From Salmonella enterica subsp. enterica serovar Typhimurium str. LT2 (GTDB lineage: Bacteria; Pseudomonadota; Gammaproteobacteria; Enterobacterales; Enterobacteriaceae): a stretch of DNA of 64,000 nt. The notes under the pieces were generated by a model that did no database searches, was not told where the DNA came from, and saw only the letters and a list, made by a program, of their open reading frames with translations. Location: the NCBI RefSeq assembly GCF_000006945.2, contig NC_003197.2:2480001-2544000 (forward strand), given 5' to 3'. Positions 1-7,866 of the stretch are shown here, piece by piece. The translations under genes and the position numbers were made by a program. The number at the start of each line of letters is the position of its first letter. Position 1 is the stretch's first letter.

Positions 1-412
1 CGATCGGCACGAAGCGAGCGAGAATGATAGTTTTACCGCCGTGTTTTTCATAAAACTGGTGGGTTTTATCCAGATAACTACGGCGGAAAATTTTCGAATT
101 CGGATTACTGAACAGTTTTTCGCCGAACAGTCGACCAATCGTGTAATTTACCGCATCGCCGACAATTGCGGCGATCAGCATTAACGCCACCATGACATGC
201 ACATTGAGATCGTTGGTTTCCAGCGAAGCCAGCGCCCCGGCGACAAACAGCAGCGAGTCGCCCGGCAGGAACGGCGTGACGACCAGGCCGGTTTCACAAA
301 ACAGAATCAAAAACAAAATAGCGTACACCCAGACGCCGTACTCCGCGACCAGCTCCGCCAGATGCACATCGATGTGCAGAATAAAATCAATAATAAAGTA
401 GATCAGGTCCAT
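1..412 (-). CDS. dedA: DedA family inner-membrane protein, N-terminal part (cut by window edge)
   Basis: The first 137 residues are present and the C-terminal third lies outside the window. Translation from the ATG at 412 begins MDLIYFIIDFILHIDVHLAE and contains the DedA signature FLPGDSLLFVAGALAS, which leads into a hydrophobic stretch typical of this family. DedA proteins are polytopic inner-membrane proteins; relatives help recycle undecaprenyl phosphate and maintain membrane potential. The specific job of DedA itself is less settled. In E. coli the gene lies between truA and accD, and truA is its upstream neighbour on the same strand here. Identification rests on sequence recognition and gene order. 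Confidence 0.93.
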   Translation of the reverse strand, partial: MDLIYFIIDFILHIDVHLAELVAEYGVWVYAILFLILFCETGLVVTPFLPGDSLLFVAGALASLETNDLNVHVMVALMLIAAIVGDAVNYTIGRLFGEKLFSNPNSKIFRRSYLDKTHQFYEKHGGKTIILARFVPI

Positions 413-460
413 ATTTGTCTTTGCCTTTCTACCCGACACGTTTCGGGTGTGCGATTCGGA

Positions 461-1273
461 TTAGTCCGCCAGAAATAGCGGGCCCATTGGCGGTTTTGGA
501 AGGTCAAACCGGTCAGGGTAATCCACCGCAACCAAATATAGCCCTTCCGCCTTCGCCGTTGCCGCCGCCAGCGTTCTGTCCCTGGCCGCTAACAGCTCTG
601 CGATCCAGCTCTCCGGCTGGTTGTGAGCGCCTACTTCCAGCAGGCTGCCGACAATATTCCTGACCATATGATGAACAAAGGCATTCGCTTTGATATCGAC
701 CACCACATAAGGGCCGTGGCGGGTAACGTTGATGTGCATCACATTACGCCACGGCGTGCGCGACTGGCACTGCACTGCGCGAAACGAGGTAAAATCATTT
801 TCGCCAAGCAGACACTGCGCCGCGCGATGCATCCGCTCTGCATCCAGCGGCTCATAGTAATGCGTCACGCCTTTTGCTAATACCGCAGGACGCAGTCGAT
901 GATTGTAGATGATATAGCGATAACGGCGAGCCGTAGCGCTAAATCGCGCGTGAAAATCATCCGGTACAGTTTTCACCCAGCGCACGGCAATGTCACCAGG
1001 CAAATTCGCATTTACCCCCAGCGTCCATGCCGCATCTTTGCGCAATGCGGTCGTTTCGAAATGGACAACCTGCCCGGTGCCGTGAACGCCGGCATCGGTA
1101 CGCCCGGCGCAGAACACGTTAATAGGTTCATTTGCCACCTGCGAGAGCGCTTTTTCCAGCTTTTCCTGCACGCTGCGCACTTCATTCTGACGCTGCCAGC
1201 CATAATACTTGCTGCCGTCGTACTCAATACCCAGCGCAATTTTATAGACCGCCGATGATTGCTGTCCGGACAT
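461..1273 (-). CDS. truA: tRNA pseudouridine(38-40) synthase TruA
   Basis: This 270-residue protein converts uridines 38, 39 and 40 in the anticodon stem-loop of many tRNAs to pseudouridine. The catalytic aspartate is visible as D60 in the motif CAGRTDAGVHG. The length matches E. coli TruA (270). Its ATG shares one base with the stop codon of usg (TGATG at 1271-1275), so the two genes are probably translationally coupled. dedA follows 48 bases downstream on the same strand, which suggests a pdxB-usg-truA-dedA order of transcription. Confidence 0.97.
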   Translation of the reverse strand: MSGQQSSAVYKIALGIEYDGSKYYGWQRQNEVRSVQEKLEKALSQVANEPINVFCAGRTDAGVHGTGQVVHFETTALRKDAAWTLGVNANLPGDIAVRWVKTVPDDFHARFSATARRYRYIIYNHRLRPAVLAKGVTHYYEPLDAERMHRAAQCLLGENDFTSFRAVQCQSRTPWRNVMHINVTRHGPYVVVDIKANAFVHHMVRNIVGSLLEVGAHNQPESWIAELLAARDRTLAAATAKAEGLYLVAVDYPDRFDLPKPPMGPLFLAD

Positions 1274-2286
1274 CAGTACAGATACTCCTGCACCAGCTTC
1301 TCCGCAATTTTAACGGCCATCAGCGCGCCGCCGAAACGCACGTTGTCCGCCACTGACCAGAACTGAATTTGTTCCGGCATACCGTAATCATTATGCACAC
1401 AGCCAATAGAGAGCTGTGGATTGCCGGAAGCGTCGCCCACCTGCGTCGGGTAATCCGTCTCTTCTGACAGTACGATATCTTCACCGCGGGAAAATGCCTC
1501 GCGCGCCTCTTCCGCCGCCAGCGGACGGAGCGCTTCAAAGCTCACCATCTGCGCATGGCCATAGAACACCGGCGACTGCACGACACTGGCGGAGATCATC
1601 ACGCCATCGTCCTGCAAAATTTTACGCACTTCATCGACGATACGACGTTCCTGGCGCACGCTGCCTTCCCGATCCGGCAGCAGCGGCAGCATATTGAACG
1701 CCAACTGGCGGCCAAAGAAATCATCTTCATCAATCGGTATGCCGTTAAGCAACTTCGCACTCTGTCCGGCCAGCGCATCGACCGCTTTTTTCCCCTGTGC
1801 GGACGCTGATAACATACTGGTGACGGCGATGCGCGACAGTCCCCCCTGATCGATTAACGGCTTGAGCGCCGCCAGCAGTTGACTGGTCAGACTATCGGCG
1901 ACCGCAATCACGTTACGGTTACGGTAATCCGCCAGTACATACGGGTTAACTTCCGGCACGACCAGCGGCACATCAGGCTCCAGCGCGAACAGACCGCTGG
2001 AATCTATCACCAGGCAACCTGCATTAGTCGCGTCGTCTATCCAGGCAGCCGATGCCTCTGCGCCGGCAACGAAAAACGCCAACTGCGCCTGCGTCCAGTC
2101 AAAGTCCGCCGCATCCTGGACAATGACCGACTTGCCACCAAAACGGAGGTGCTCGCCCGCGCTTTCATGACGCGCCAACGCATAAATTTCACCGACCGGG
2201 AACTGGCGTTCAGCCAGTGTTTCAAGCAGGGCTTCGCCTACGGCGCCCGTTGCGCCCAGAATGGCAATGTTCCAGCCTTCAGACAT
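1273..2286 (-). CDS. usg: Usg, aspartate-semialdehyde dehydrogenase-like protein
   Basis: The 337-residue protein has the fold signatures of aspartate-semialdehyde dehydrogenase: an N-terminal Rossmann glycine motif GATGAVG (residues 11-17) and a C-terminal dimerisation region. Where the true enzyme carries its nucleophilic cysteine (NCT motif), this protein reads ADSLTSQL, with serine about position 132. It is therefore unlikely to be a normal dehydrogenase, and its function is unknown. It lies between pdxB and truA as in E. coli, and the 3' end overlaps the truA start by one base. Confidence 0.93.
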   Translation of the reverse strand: MSEGWNIAILGATGAVGEALLETLAERQFPVGEIYALARHESAGEHLRFGGKSVIVQDAADFDWTQAQLAFFVAGAEASAAWIDDATNAGCLVIDSSGLFALEPDVPLVVPEVNPYVLADYRNRNVIAVADSLTSQLLAALKPLIDQGGLSRIAVTSMLSASAQGKKAVDALAGQSAKLLNGIPIDEDDFFGRQLAFNMLPLLPDREGSVRQERRIVDEVRKILQDDGVMISASVVQSPVFYGHAQMVSFEALRPLAAEEAREAFSRGEDIVLSEETDYPTQVGDASGNPQLSIGCVHNDYGMPEQIQFWSVADNVRFGGALMAVKIAEKLVQEYLY

Positions 2287-2353
2287 GGTGATTTACTCCA
2301 GAAATACATAAGCGTCCCTGTCGCATTATTCGACAGGGAGCATTAAGAAGACA

Positions 2354-3490
2354 TTAATGTGCCGGGTGATGAACAGCGTTAAAACCTAGCTTACACAGCA
2401 AGGCGGCTGCCGTTTCGTCGTCACACATCACGTATAAAGACGACCATTCACGGCGCTCAAGATAATTTTTACGCAATTTATCAAATTCACCCGGAATTCC
2501 AGCGACTTTACGCAGTGGCGCATCGTCGCGGCGCACATCATACACCAAATGCGCCAGTCTTTTCAGCGTCGGTTGATCCAGCGGGCCATGAAGCGTAATA
2601 CGACCAAACTCAGGCGCAGGCAGTAATGTCTCCAGCGCGACACGCTGCTCGCGACCGATAAACGCGCTATACGCCTCAAAGACCTGGGTGGTGCCGCGCG
2701 CTTTGCCTTCCAGCGTATAGCCGGCAATATGCGACGTGCCGATATCCACGGCTTCCAGTAGCGCGACGTTAAGATCCGGTTCGCCCTCCCACACATCAAG
2801 CACCACGCTCAGCGGCTGCCCGGCATTAAGTCGCGCCAGCAACGCGGCGTTATCCACCACCGGACCGCGGCAGGCGTTAATGAGAATGGCGCCGGGTTTC
2901 AGTCGACGGATCAGCGTCTCATCGGCCAGATGCAGCGTTTTGTACGGTCCGTCTTTATAGAGCGGCGTATGGAAAGTCAGGACATCCGCTTCCTGCACCA
3001 GCTCATCCAGCGTACGAAAATCACCCTCGTCCCCGCGTGCGGCGCGTGGCGGATCGCACAGCAACGTGCGGATACCCAACGCTTCAAGCCTGGTCTGTAG
3101 CCGGCTTCCGACGTTACCCACGCCGACAATCCCTATAGTGCGATCGCGTAACGAAAAGCCGTCACGTTCGGCCAGCATCAACAGCGCGGAAAACACATAC
3201 TCCACCACGGCGATAGCATTACAGCCGGGCGCGGCTGAAAAACCGATGCCCGCCTGCTTCAGCCATGCCTCATCCACATGATCGGTGCCTGCCGTAGCAG
3301 TACCAACGAAGTTAATCGGCGTGCCGCTCAGCAGCGATTCATTCACTTTCGTGACCGAACGCACCATTAACGCATCGGCATGGTTCAATTCTTCAACGGG
3401 GATCGGGCGACCCGGCACTGCCTTTACCTCACCCAGGCGGCTAAATAATTCGCGGGCGTAAGGCATATTTTCATCAACGAGAATTTTCAC
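2354..3490 (-). CDS. pdxB: Erythronate-4-phosphate dehydrogenase PdxB
   Basis: This 378-residue enzyme oxidises 4-phosphoerythronate, the second step of deoxyxylulose-5-phosphate-dependent pyridoxal phosphate synthesis. The NAD-binding motif [11 protein letters not shown] and the hydroxyacid dehydrogenase residues (R in [10 protein letters not shown] in WEGEPDLN, H in TSHIAGYT) are visible. A C-terminal dimerisation domain follows. A longer open frame exists upstream, but the family start is the GTG at 3490 ([13 protein letters not shown]). That start gives exactly the E. coli length, and the upstream extension would run into the flk promoter region. The gene is divergent from flk. Confidence 0.95.
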
Positions 3491-3593
3491 GACTGTCGTA
3501 CCTGTTTGAGAACGAGAGTTAACCGGACAAGTGTGCCATAATCTGGCCGCCAGGCATATATTGCTCAGATTTATGGTTAAAGGATAATTAATT

Positions 3594-4595
3594 ATGCATC
3601 CCATCTCCGGCGCCCCTGCACAGCCTCCAGGCGAAGGGCGTAATCCTCTTTCCGCTGCGAGCGAGCAGCCGCTTTCCATGCAACAGCGTACGGTACTGGA
3701 AAGGCTGATCACGCGCCTGATTTCACTGACCCAGCAGCAAAGCGCGGAAGTATGGGCCGGAATGAAACACGATCTGGGGATAAAAAATGACGCGCCGCTA
3801 CTGTCGCGCCACTTCCCCGCCGCTGAACAGAATCTTACCCAGCGTCTGGGCGTAGCGCAGCAAAATCACGCCAATCGTCAGGTGCTTTCACAGCTAACAG
3901 AGCTGCTTGGCGTCGGAAATAATCGTCAGGCCGTCAGCGATTTTATCCGTCAGCAATACGGTCAAACCGCGCTTAGCCAGCTTACGCCCGATCAACTCAA
4001 AAACGTGCTGACGCTCCTGCAACAGGGGCAGCTTTCCATTCCGCAGCCGCAGCAACGTCCGGCAACGGATCGGCCATTATTGCCTGCTGAACATAATACG
4101 TTGAATCAGTTGGTGACGAAGCTGGCGGCCGCGACCGGCGAGTCAAACAAACTTATCTGGCAATCAATGCTGGAACTCTCCGGCGTGAAAAGCGGCGAGC
4201 TCATTCCGGCAAAACAGTTTACCCATCTGGCGACATGGCTACAGGCGCGGCAGACGCTGTCACTACAACACGCGCCTACGCTACATACGCTGCAGGCTGC
4301 GTTAAAACAACCGCTGGAACCGGACGAACTCACAGCGATCAAAGAGTATGCCCAACACACTTATCAAATTCAGCCGCAAACGGTGCTGACCACCGCCCAG
4401 GTGCAGGATTTACTTAACCATATTTTCCTGCGTCGCGTAGAGCGGGAGGCGGATGAGCTCGAACCGCTCTCTATTCAACCCATCTACCGCCCGTTTGCGC
4501 CGATGATTGAAACCGTGAAAAATCTGTCTGCGCGACCAGGCCTGTTGTTTATCGCGCTAATAATTGTACTGGCGCTTTTCTGGCTGGTTTCTTAA
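3594..4595 (+). CDS. flk: Flagellar regulator Flk
   Basis: The 333-residue protein is largely hydrophilic and glutamine-rich. It ends in one hydrophobic segment (about residues 313-332, LLFIALIIVLALFWLVS), so it is probably a C-tail-anchored inner-membrane protein facing the cytoplasm. In Salmonella, Flk prevents premature secretion of late flagellar substrates through an incomplete hook-basal body. The gene is divergent from pdxB with about 100 bases between starts. Its stop codon overlaps the convergent yfcJ stop region by four bases. Confidence 0.93.
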   Translation: MHPISGAPAQPPGEGRNPLSAASEQPLSMQQRTVLERLITRLISLTQQQSAEVWAGMKHDLGIKNDAPLLSRHFPAAEQNLTQRLGVAQQNHANRQVLSQLTELLGVGNNRQAVSDFIRQQYGQTALSQLTPDQLKNVLTLLQQGQLSIPQPQQRPATDRPLLPAEHNTLNQLVTKLAAATGESNKLIWQSMLELSGVKSGELIPAKQFTHLATWLQARQTLSLQHAPTLHTLQAALKQPLEPDELTAIKEYAQHTYQIQPQTVLTTAQVQDLLNHIFLRRVEREADELEPLSIQPIYRPFAPMIETVKNLSARPGLLFIALIIVLALFWLVS

Positions 4596-5770
4596 CCGCG
4601 CCGGAACGATAATATCGTCACCAGGATGCCAACCACCGCGGAGATCGCTCCCGCGAGGAATACGGAAGGATAGCCGTATGACGTGGCCAGCATGCCCGCC
4701 AGCGGGCCGGTAACGCCGTAGGAGATATCCTGAAACGCGGCGTAGCCGCCGAGCGCCGTACCGCGTACCTGTGCAGGTACGCGTTTCACAACCTCCACGC
4801 CCAGCGCCGGGAAAATCAGTGAACACCCTGCCCCGGTGAGCGCCGCGCCTACCAGCGCTATCCAGGCCGTCGGCGCCAGCCACAAGAGCAGCAACCCTGC
4901 CGTCTCAACCAGCAATGAGACAACGGCGACCTTCACGCCGCCAAAGCGGTCCGGCATCCAACCGAACAATATGCGCATCAGTACAAACGCACCGCCAAAC
5001 GCGGTCAGGGTGAATCCCGCCATCGTCCAGCCATTGCTGACAAAATAAAGTGAAATAAACGTACCGATGACGGCAAAGCCCACGCCCTGCAATGCCAGGC
5101 CCAGGCCCGGTTTCCAGATAAGCCCGACCACGCTCCACAGTGAAGGTCGCTCCCCCGTATACGCAGGCACTTTACGCACGGTGCCGTTGAATGCCCAGGC
5201 CAGCAGCGGTAAAACCATCGTCGTCCCCGCCAGCGCCGCGAAGCCAAAGTGGCTATGGATCAGCAAGCCCAACGGCGCACCGGCCGCCAGCGCGCCGTAA
5301 ATCGCCATCCCGTTCCACGACATCACCTTACCGGAACGCGTTGGGCCAACCAGCCCCAGTCCCCAGGTCAGGGTTCCGGTCAGCAGCTGGCTTTCGCCAA
5401 ATCCGAGGATCAAACGCCCGACAATAAGCAGCGCGAATTTTACTGGCGCGGAAACCGGCAACAGCGCGGCCAGGAGCCAGGCGGCGCCCGCCAGCCCGCA
5501 GGCAAGCATCCCCTGTAACGCCGATCGTTTAGCGCCATATTGATCCGCCAGCCGTCCGGCATAGCCGCGCGTCAGTACCGTCGCAAAAAACTGAATGCCC
5601 ACGGCGATCCCAACCATCGTATTGCTATAGCCCAGTTCGTGATGAACAAAAAGCGGGATGACGGGTAACGGCAGGCCGACCGTCATATAGGTCAGGAAAA
5701 CCGCAAAGGCGATGCGGAACAGCGAAAAATTCGCAGACGGGGTCGTTGTTTTTTGGCTAACTGCTGTCAT
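4592..5770 (-). CDS. yfcJ: Major facilitator superfamily transporter YfcJ
   Basis: This 392-residue protein shows about 12 hydrophobic segments and MFS-type motifs such as GRLADQYGAKR after TM2 and GWMPDRFGG in the second half. It closely matches the E. coli inner-membrane transporter YfcJ. The substrate is not evident from the sequence, and the family is only broadly linked with arabinose-like efflux. The gene is transcribed alone on the minus strand and converges with flk, overlapping it by four bases. The upstream side (5771-5949) leads into the accessory block. Confidence 0.92.
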   Translation of the reverse strand: MTAVSQKTTTPSANFSLFRIAFAVFLTYMTVGLPLPVIPLFVHHELGYSNTMVGIAVGIQFFATVLTRGYAGRLADQYGAKRSALQGMLACGLAGAAWLLAALLPVSAPVKFALLIVGRLILGFGESQLLTGTLTWGLGLVGPTRSGKVMSWNGMAIYGALAAGAPLGLLIHSHFGFAALAGTTMVLPLLAWAFNGTVRKVPAYTGERPSLWSVVGLIWKPGLGLALQGVGFAVIGTFISLYFVSNGWTMAGFTLTAFGGAFVLMRILFGWMPDRFGGVKVAVVSLLVETAGLLLLWLAPTAWIALVGAALTGAGCSLIFPALGVEVVKRVPAQVRGTALGGYAAFQDISYGVTGPLAGMLATSYGYPSVFLAGAISAVVGILVTILSFRRG

Positions 5771-5949
5771 GCATTACTCCAGAATGCAGAGTAAGGCGGG
5801 GAAAGGCCACGCCCCCCTCTACCTGAACGTCAGGATTAAGGTGCGTTGGATAACGTTAAACGCTTACGCATTATCGGAAGGATAATGTAGAAAGTGAAGT
5901 CTGCCTGTGAGACGCGAAACTTGTCAACCTTGAAATTGCAGCCAGGGTA

Positions 5950-6324
5950 TCAACGTGGCGGCGTGTCATCAAACAGAAAGGGAAAGACCGCTTTCATCCC
6001 TCTCACCTTAAACCGTCCGGTCACCTGCTTGCGCTGTTCTGGCGTCAGTAACCTGAACATCATCTCCCAGATATCTTCAGGCTCCGCTTCCTGTAAGGAA
6101 ATGGGTTCCGGCGTCGGTTCCTCTCCGCTGTCGTCCAGATAACGATGAACATAAAGAGGGAAAACAGATATATGAAACTCCTCGGCCTTTGATTTAACAC
6201 GCTTACGCCTGACACCCTCTTTCCCTTCGCTGTACTTATACAAACGTTCGCGAACCGCAGGCTCGCTTCCCGGAAACCCCGGTAAGCCAAGACATTCCTT
6301 AACCGTGAACCATTCCTTTGCCAT
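5950..6324 (-). CDS. Mu-type HTH DNA-binding protein, repressor-like
   Basis: The 124-residue protein starts MAKEWFTVKECLGLPGFPGS, which is the beginning of the Mu-type winged-helix domain shared by phage Mu repressor c and the N-terminus of MuA transposase. The domain continues through EPAVRERLYKY and KRVKSKAEEFHISVFP (about residues 1-70). The C-terminal half is short and holds LTPEQRKQVTGRFKVRGMKAVF; no transposase catalytic domain is present. It is transcribed divergently from a Ner-like gene, the same arrangement as c and ner in Mu-like phages. I infer a retained phage repressor, or a remnant of one. No other phage structural genes are seen nearby. Confidence 0.8.
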   Translation of the reverse strand: MAKEWFTVKECLGLPGFPGSEPAVRERLYKYSEGKEGVRRKRVKSKAEEFHISVFPLYVHRYLDDSGEEPTPEPISLQEAEPEDIWEMMFRLLTPEQRKQVTGRFKVRGMKAVFPFLFDDTPPR

Positions 6325-6410
6325 CGGTTTCTTTCCTTTCCCCTGATGAAATAAAAATATTTCTTCTTTTTCGCGAAATTTTGCTTTCTTTCTGGCACTA
6401 TTCTCAGAGT

Positions 6411-6435
6411 GAAAAAGAAAGTAACTTTCTTTTTC
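6411..6435. promoter_or_regulatory. Perfect 25-bp palindrome, candidate operator
   Basis: In the 172-base gap between the divergent repressor-like and Ner-like genes, the arms GAAAAAGAAAGT (6411-6422) and ACTTTCTTTTTC (6424-6435) are perfect inverted repeats around one base. Related T/C-rich tracts followed by CGCG occur at 6361-6375 and 6430-6440. The position suggests an operator shared by both regulators. This is inference from symmetry and context. Confidence 0.6.
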
Positions 6436-6496
6436 TCGCGCTAATTTTTACCTTAAAAATATCGGTGCCGATAACACATCTTCTTAGGATTACAGA

Positions 6497-6745
6497 ATGG
6501 AACCAAAAAGCCAAGACTGGCATCGTGCAGATATTAAAAGTGCACTTGAAAAAAGAGGTATTACGCTCAGAGATCTTTCTCGTCAGGCCGGTTTATCACC
6601 TGATTCACTGCGCAATGTCTTTACCCGTTCCTGGCCGAGAGCTGAACGGATTATTGCGGACGCGCTGGGCATCACGCCGAAAGAGATCTGGCCGTCGCGC
6701 TATGATGATATGCAAATAAAAAATGATGCCGATATCGCAGAATAA
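6497..6745 (+). CDS. Ner-like helix-turn-helix regulator
   Basis: This 82-residue protein resembles phage Mu Ner and the chromosomal Nlp/SfsB family. An N-terminal DWHRADIKSALEKRGITL is followed by a helix-turn-helix around LRDLSRQAGLSPDSLRNVF and the family-typical sequence SWPRAERIIADALGITPKEIWPSRY. In Mu-like phages Ner shuts off early and repressor transcription. Here it is divergent from a Mu-type repressor-like gene, with a palindrome between them. It precedes a hydrolase-lipoprotein pair by about 170 AT-rich bases and could regulate it, but no direct evidence of that is visible. Confidence 0.85.
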   Translation: MEPKSQDWHRADIKSALEKRGITLRDLSRQAGLSPDSLRNVFTRSWPRAERIIADALGITPKEIWPSRYDDMQIKNDADIAE

Positions 6746-6913
6746 TAGTTAATGCTGAATAAATTGGCTTTAACCTATCAATCTCAACAATTAATAAATA
6801 TTTAAACTTATTATATTGAAAATAGTAATAGCACTATCTGTCATGCTTCCCGAATCAAATACTGTTAAAGCATTACGTCATTGCTATTACGTATTTTATT
6901 AACAGGAATCATT

Positions 6914-7282
6914 ATGAGTTGGGATAAAAGAATGGCGGTTAATTATGCCAAAACGCATGCAGGTTCTCATTCTCAAGGCCGGTGTGCGGAATTTACCCGA
7001 AAGGCAATTCAGGCGGGCGGTATCACGCTGGGGCATACATATCATGCGAAAGATTATGGCCCAATGTTAAGAAGCGCCGGATTCACCGCTATTGGTACCT
7101 ATGAAATGCCGCGCGAGGGTGACGTCATCATTATTCAACCTTACGCTGGCGGAAACCCGAGCGGTCACATGGCGATATACGATGGCACAGAGTGGTATTC
7201 AGATTTTAAACAACGCGATATGTGGGCCGGCCCGGGCTACCGGGCAGCCAGGCCCTCATATACCATCTACAGGAAGAATTAA
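6914..7282 (+). CDS. NlpC/P60-like cysteine hydrolase (BPSL0067-type), candidate amidase effector
   Basis: This 122-residue protein has an NlpC/P60 or CHAP-like layout: Cys24 in GRCAEFTRKAIQ, REGDVIII at about 67-74, His85 in SGHMAIYDG, and an acidic residue (Asp97 in YSDF) that could complete a triad. Such small enzymes usually cleave peptidoglycan peptide bonds. There is no signal peptide, so it would need a secretion route such as type VI secretion or phage lysis to reach the wall. The ATG at 6914 was preferred over an in-frame TTG at 6881 because AGGA lies just upstream (6903-6906). The stop shares one base with the next gene, a lipoprotein. An effector-immunity pair is plausible but is inference. 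Confidence 0.78.
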   Translation: MSWDKRMAVNYAKTHAGSHSQGRCAEFTRKAIQAGGITLGHTYHAKDYGPMLRSAGFTAIGTYEMPREGDVIIIQPYAGGNPSGHMAIYDGTEWYSDFKQRDMWAGPGYRAARPSYTIYRKN

Positions 7283-7800
7283 TGAAAACGTTCTCCCTTG
7301 TCGCGCTTATCCTGTTGCTTTGTAGTTGCTCTGCGCCTCATCACGACAGTACGCAGGCCGTGAAGCAGTTCTATACCTCATGGATGACGACGTTCACGAA
7401 CGATGTGAATACCCCTGACGACACCACCGCCTTAATGCAACGTTACGTTGCTAAAGAGGTTATTCATCGCCTGGCGCTAATACAGTCCCTTTATGAACAG
7501 GAGATTGTGGGGGCAGATTATTTTATGTATGCGCAGGACTATGCGCCAGAGTGGATTCCACAGTTACGGGTTGGGAAGGCACACCCTTTCCTCGGCGGAG
7601 AAAAAGTGGATGTTCTGTTGGCTACAGAGTCAACGCCCATCCACCTGGAAGTTTATACCCGTTGGGAAGAGGGACGCTGGAAAATTTACCGCGTTCGGGA
7701 TGCTGACAGGGGTTATGAACAGCCGATTTATGACGCAGGCGCCATCACCCAGGCTGAGGCCTGGTCAGCGAAAGTCGCGCCGGAATATAAGAAGCATTAA
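7282..7800 (+). CDS. DUF3828-like lipoprotein, candidate immunity protein
   Basis: The 172-residue product starts with a lipoprotein signal peptide, MKTFSLVALILLLCSCSAP. The lipobox puts the acylated cysteine at residue 16 with serine at +2, which predicts outer-membrane sorting. The mature part resembles DUF3828 proteins (AVKQFYTSWM, YVAKEVIHRLALIQ, and VYTRWEEGRWKIYRVRD near the end). The start overlaps the stop of the upstream hydrolase gene by one base (TAATG at 7280-7284), indicating coupled translation. A periplasm-facing lipoprotein beside a small peptidoglycan-hydrolase-like protein fits an immunity role. A lipoprotein of other function is not excluded. Confidence 0.75.
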   Translation: MKTFSLVALILLLCSCSAPHHDSTQAVKQFYTSWMTTFTNDVNTPDDTTALMQRYVAKEVIHRLALIQSLYEQEIVGADYFMYAQDYAPEWIPQLRVGKAHPFLGGEKVDVLLATESTPIHLEVYTRWEEGRWKIYRVRDADRGYEQPIYDAGAITQAEAWSAKVAPEYKKH

Positions 7801-7866
7801 AAAAGGGAACCGCCATCGGTCTCTTGTTCGTACCGGAGAGGTTAAAGCGCCTCTTGCATCAGGCTC

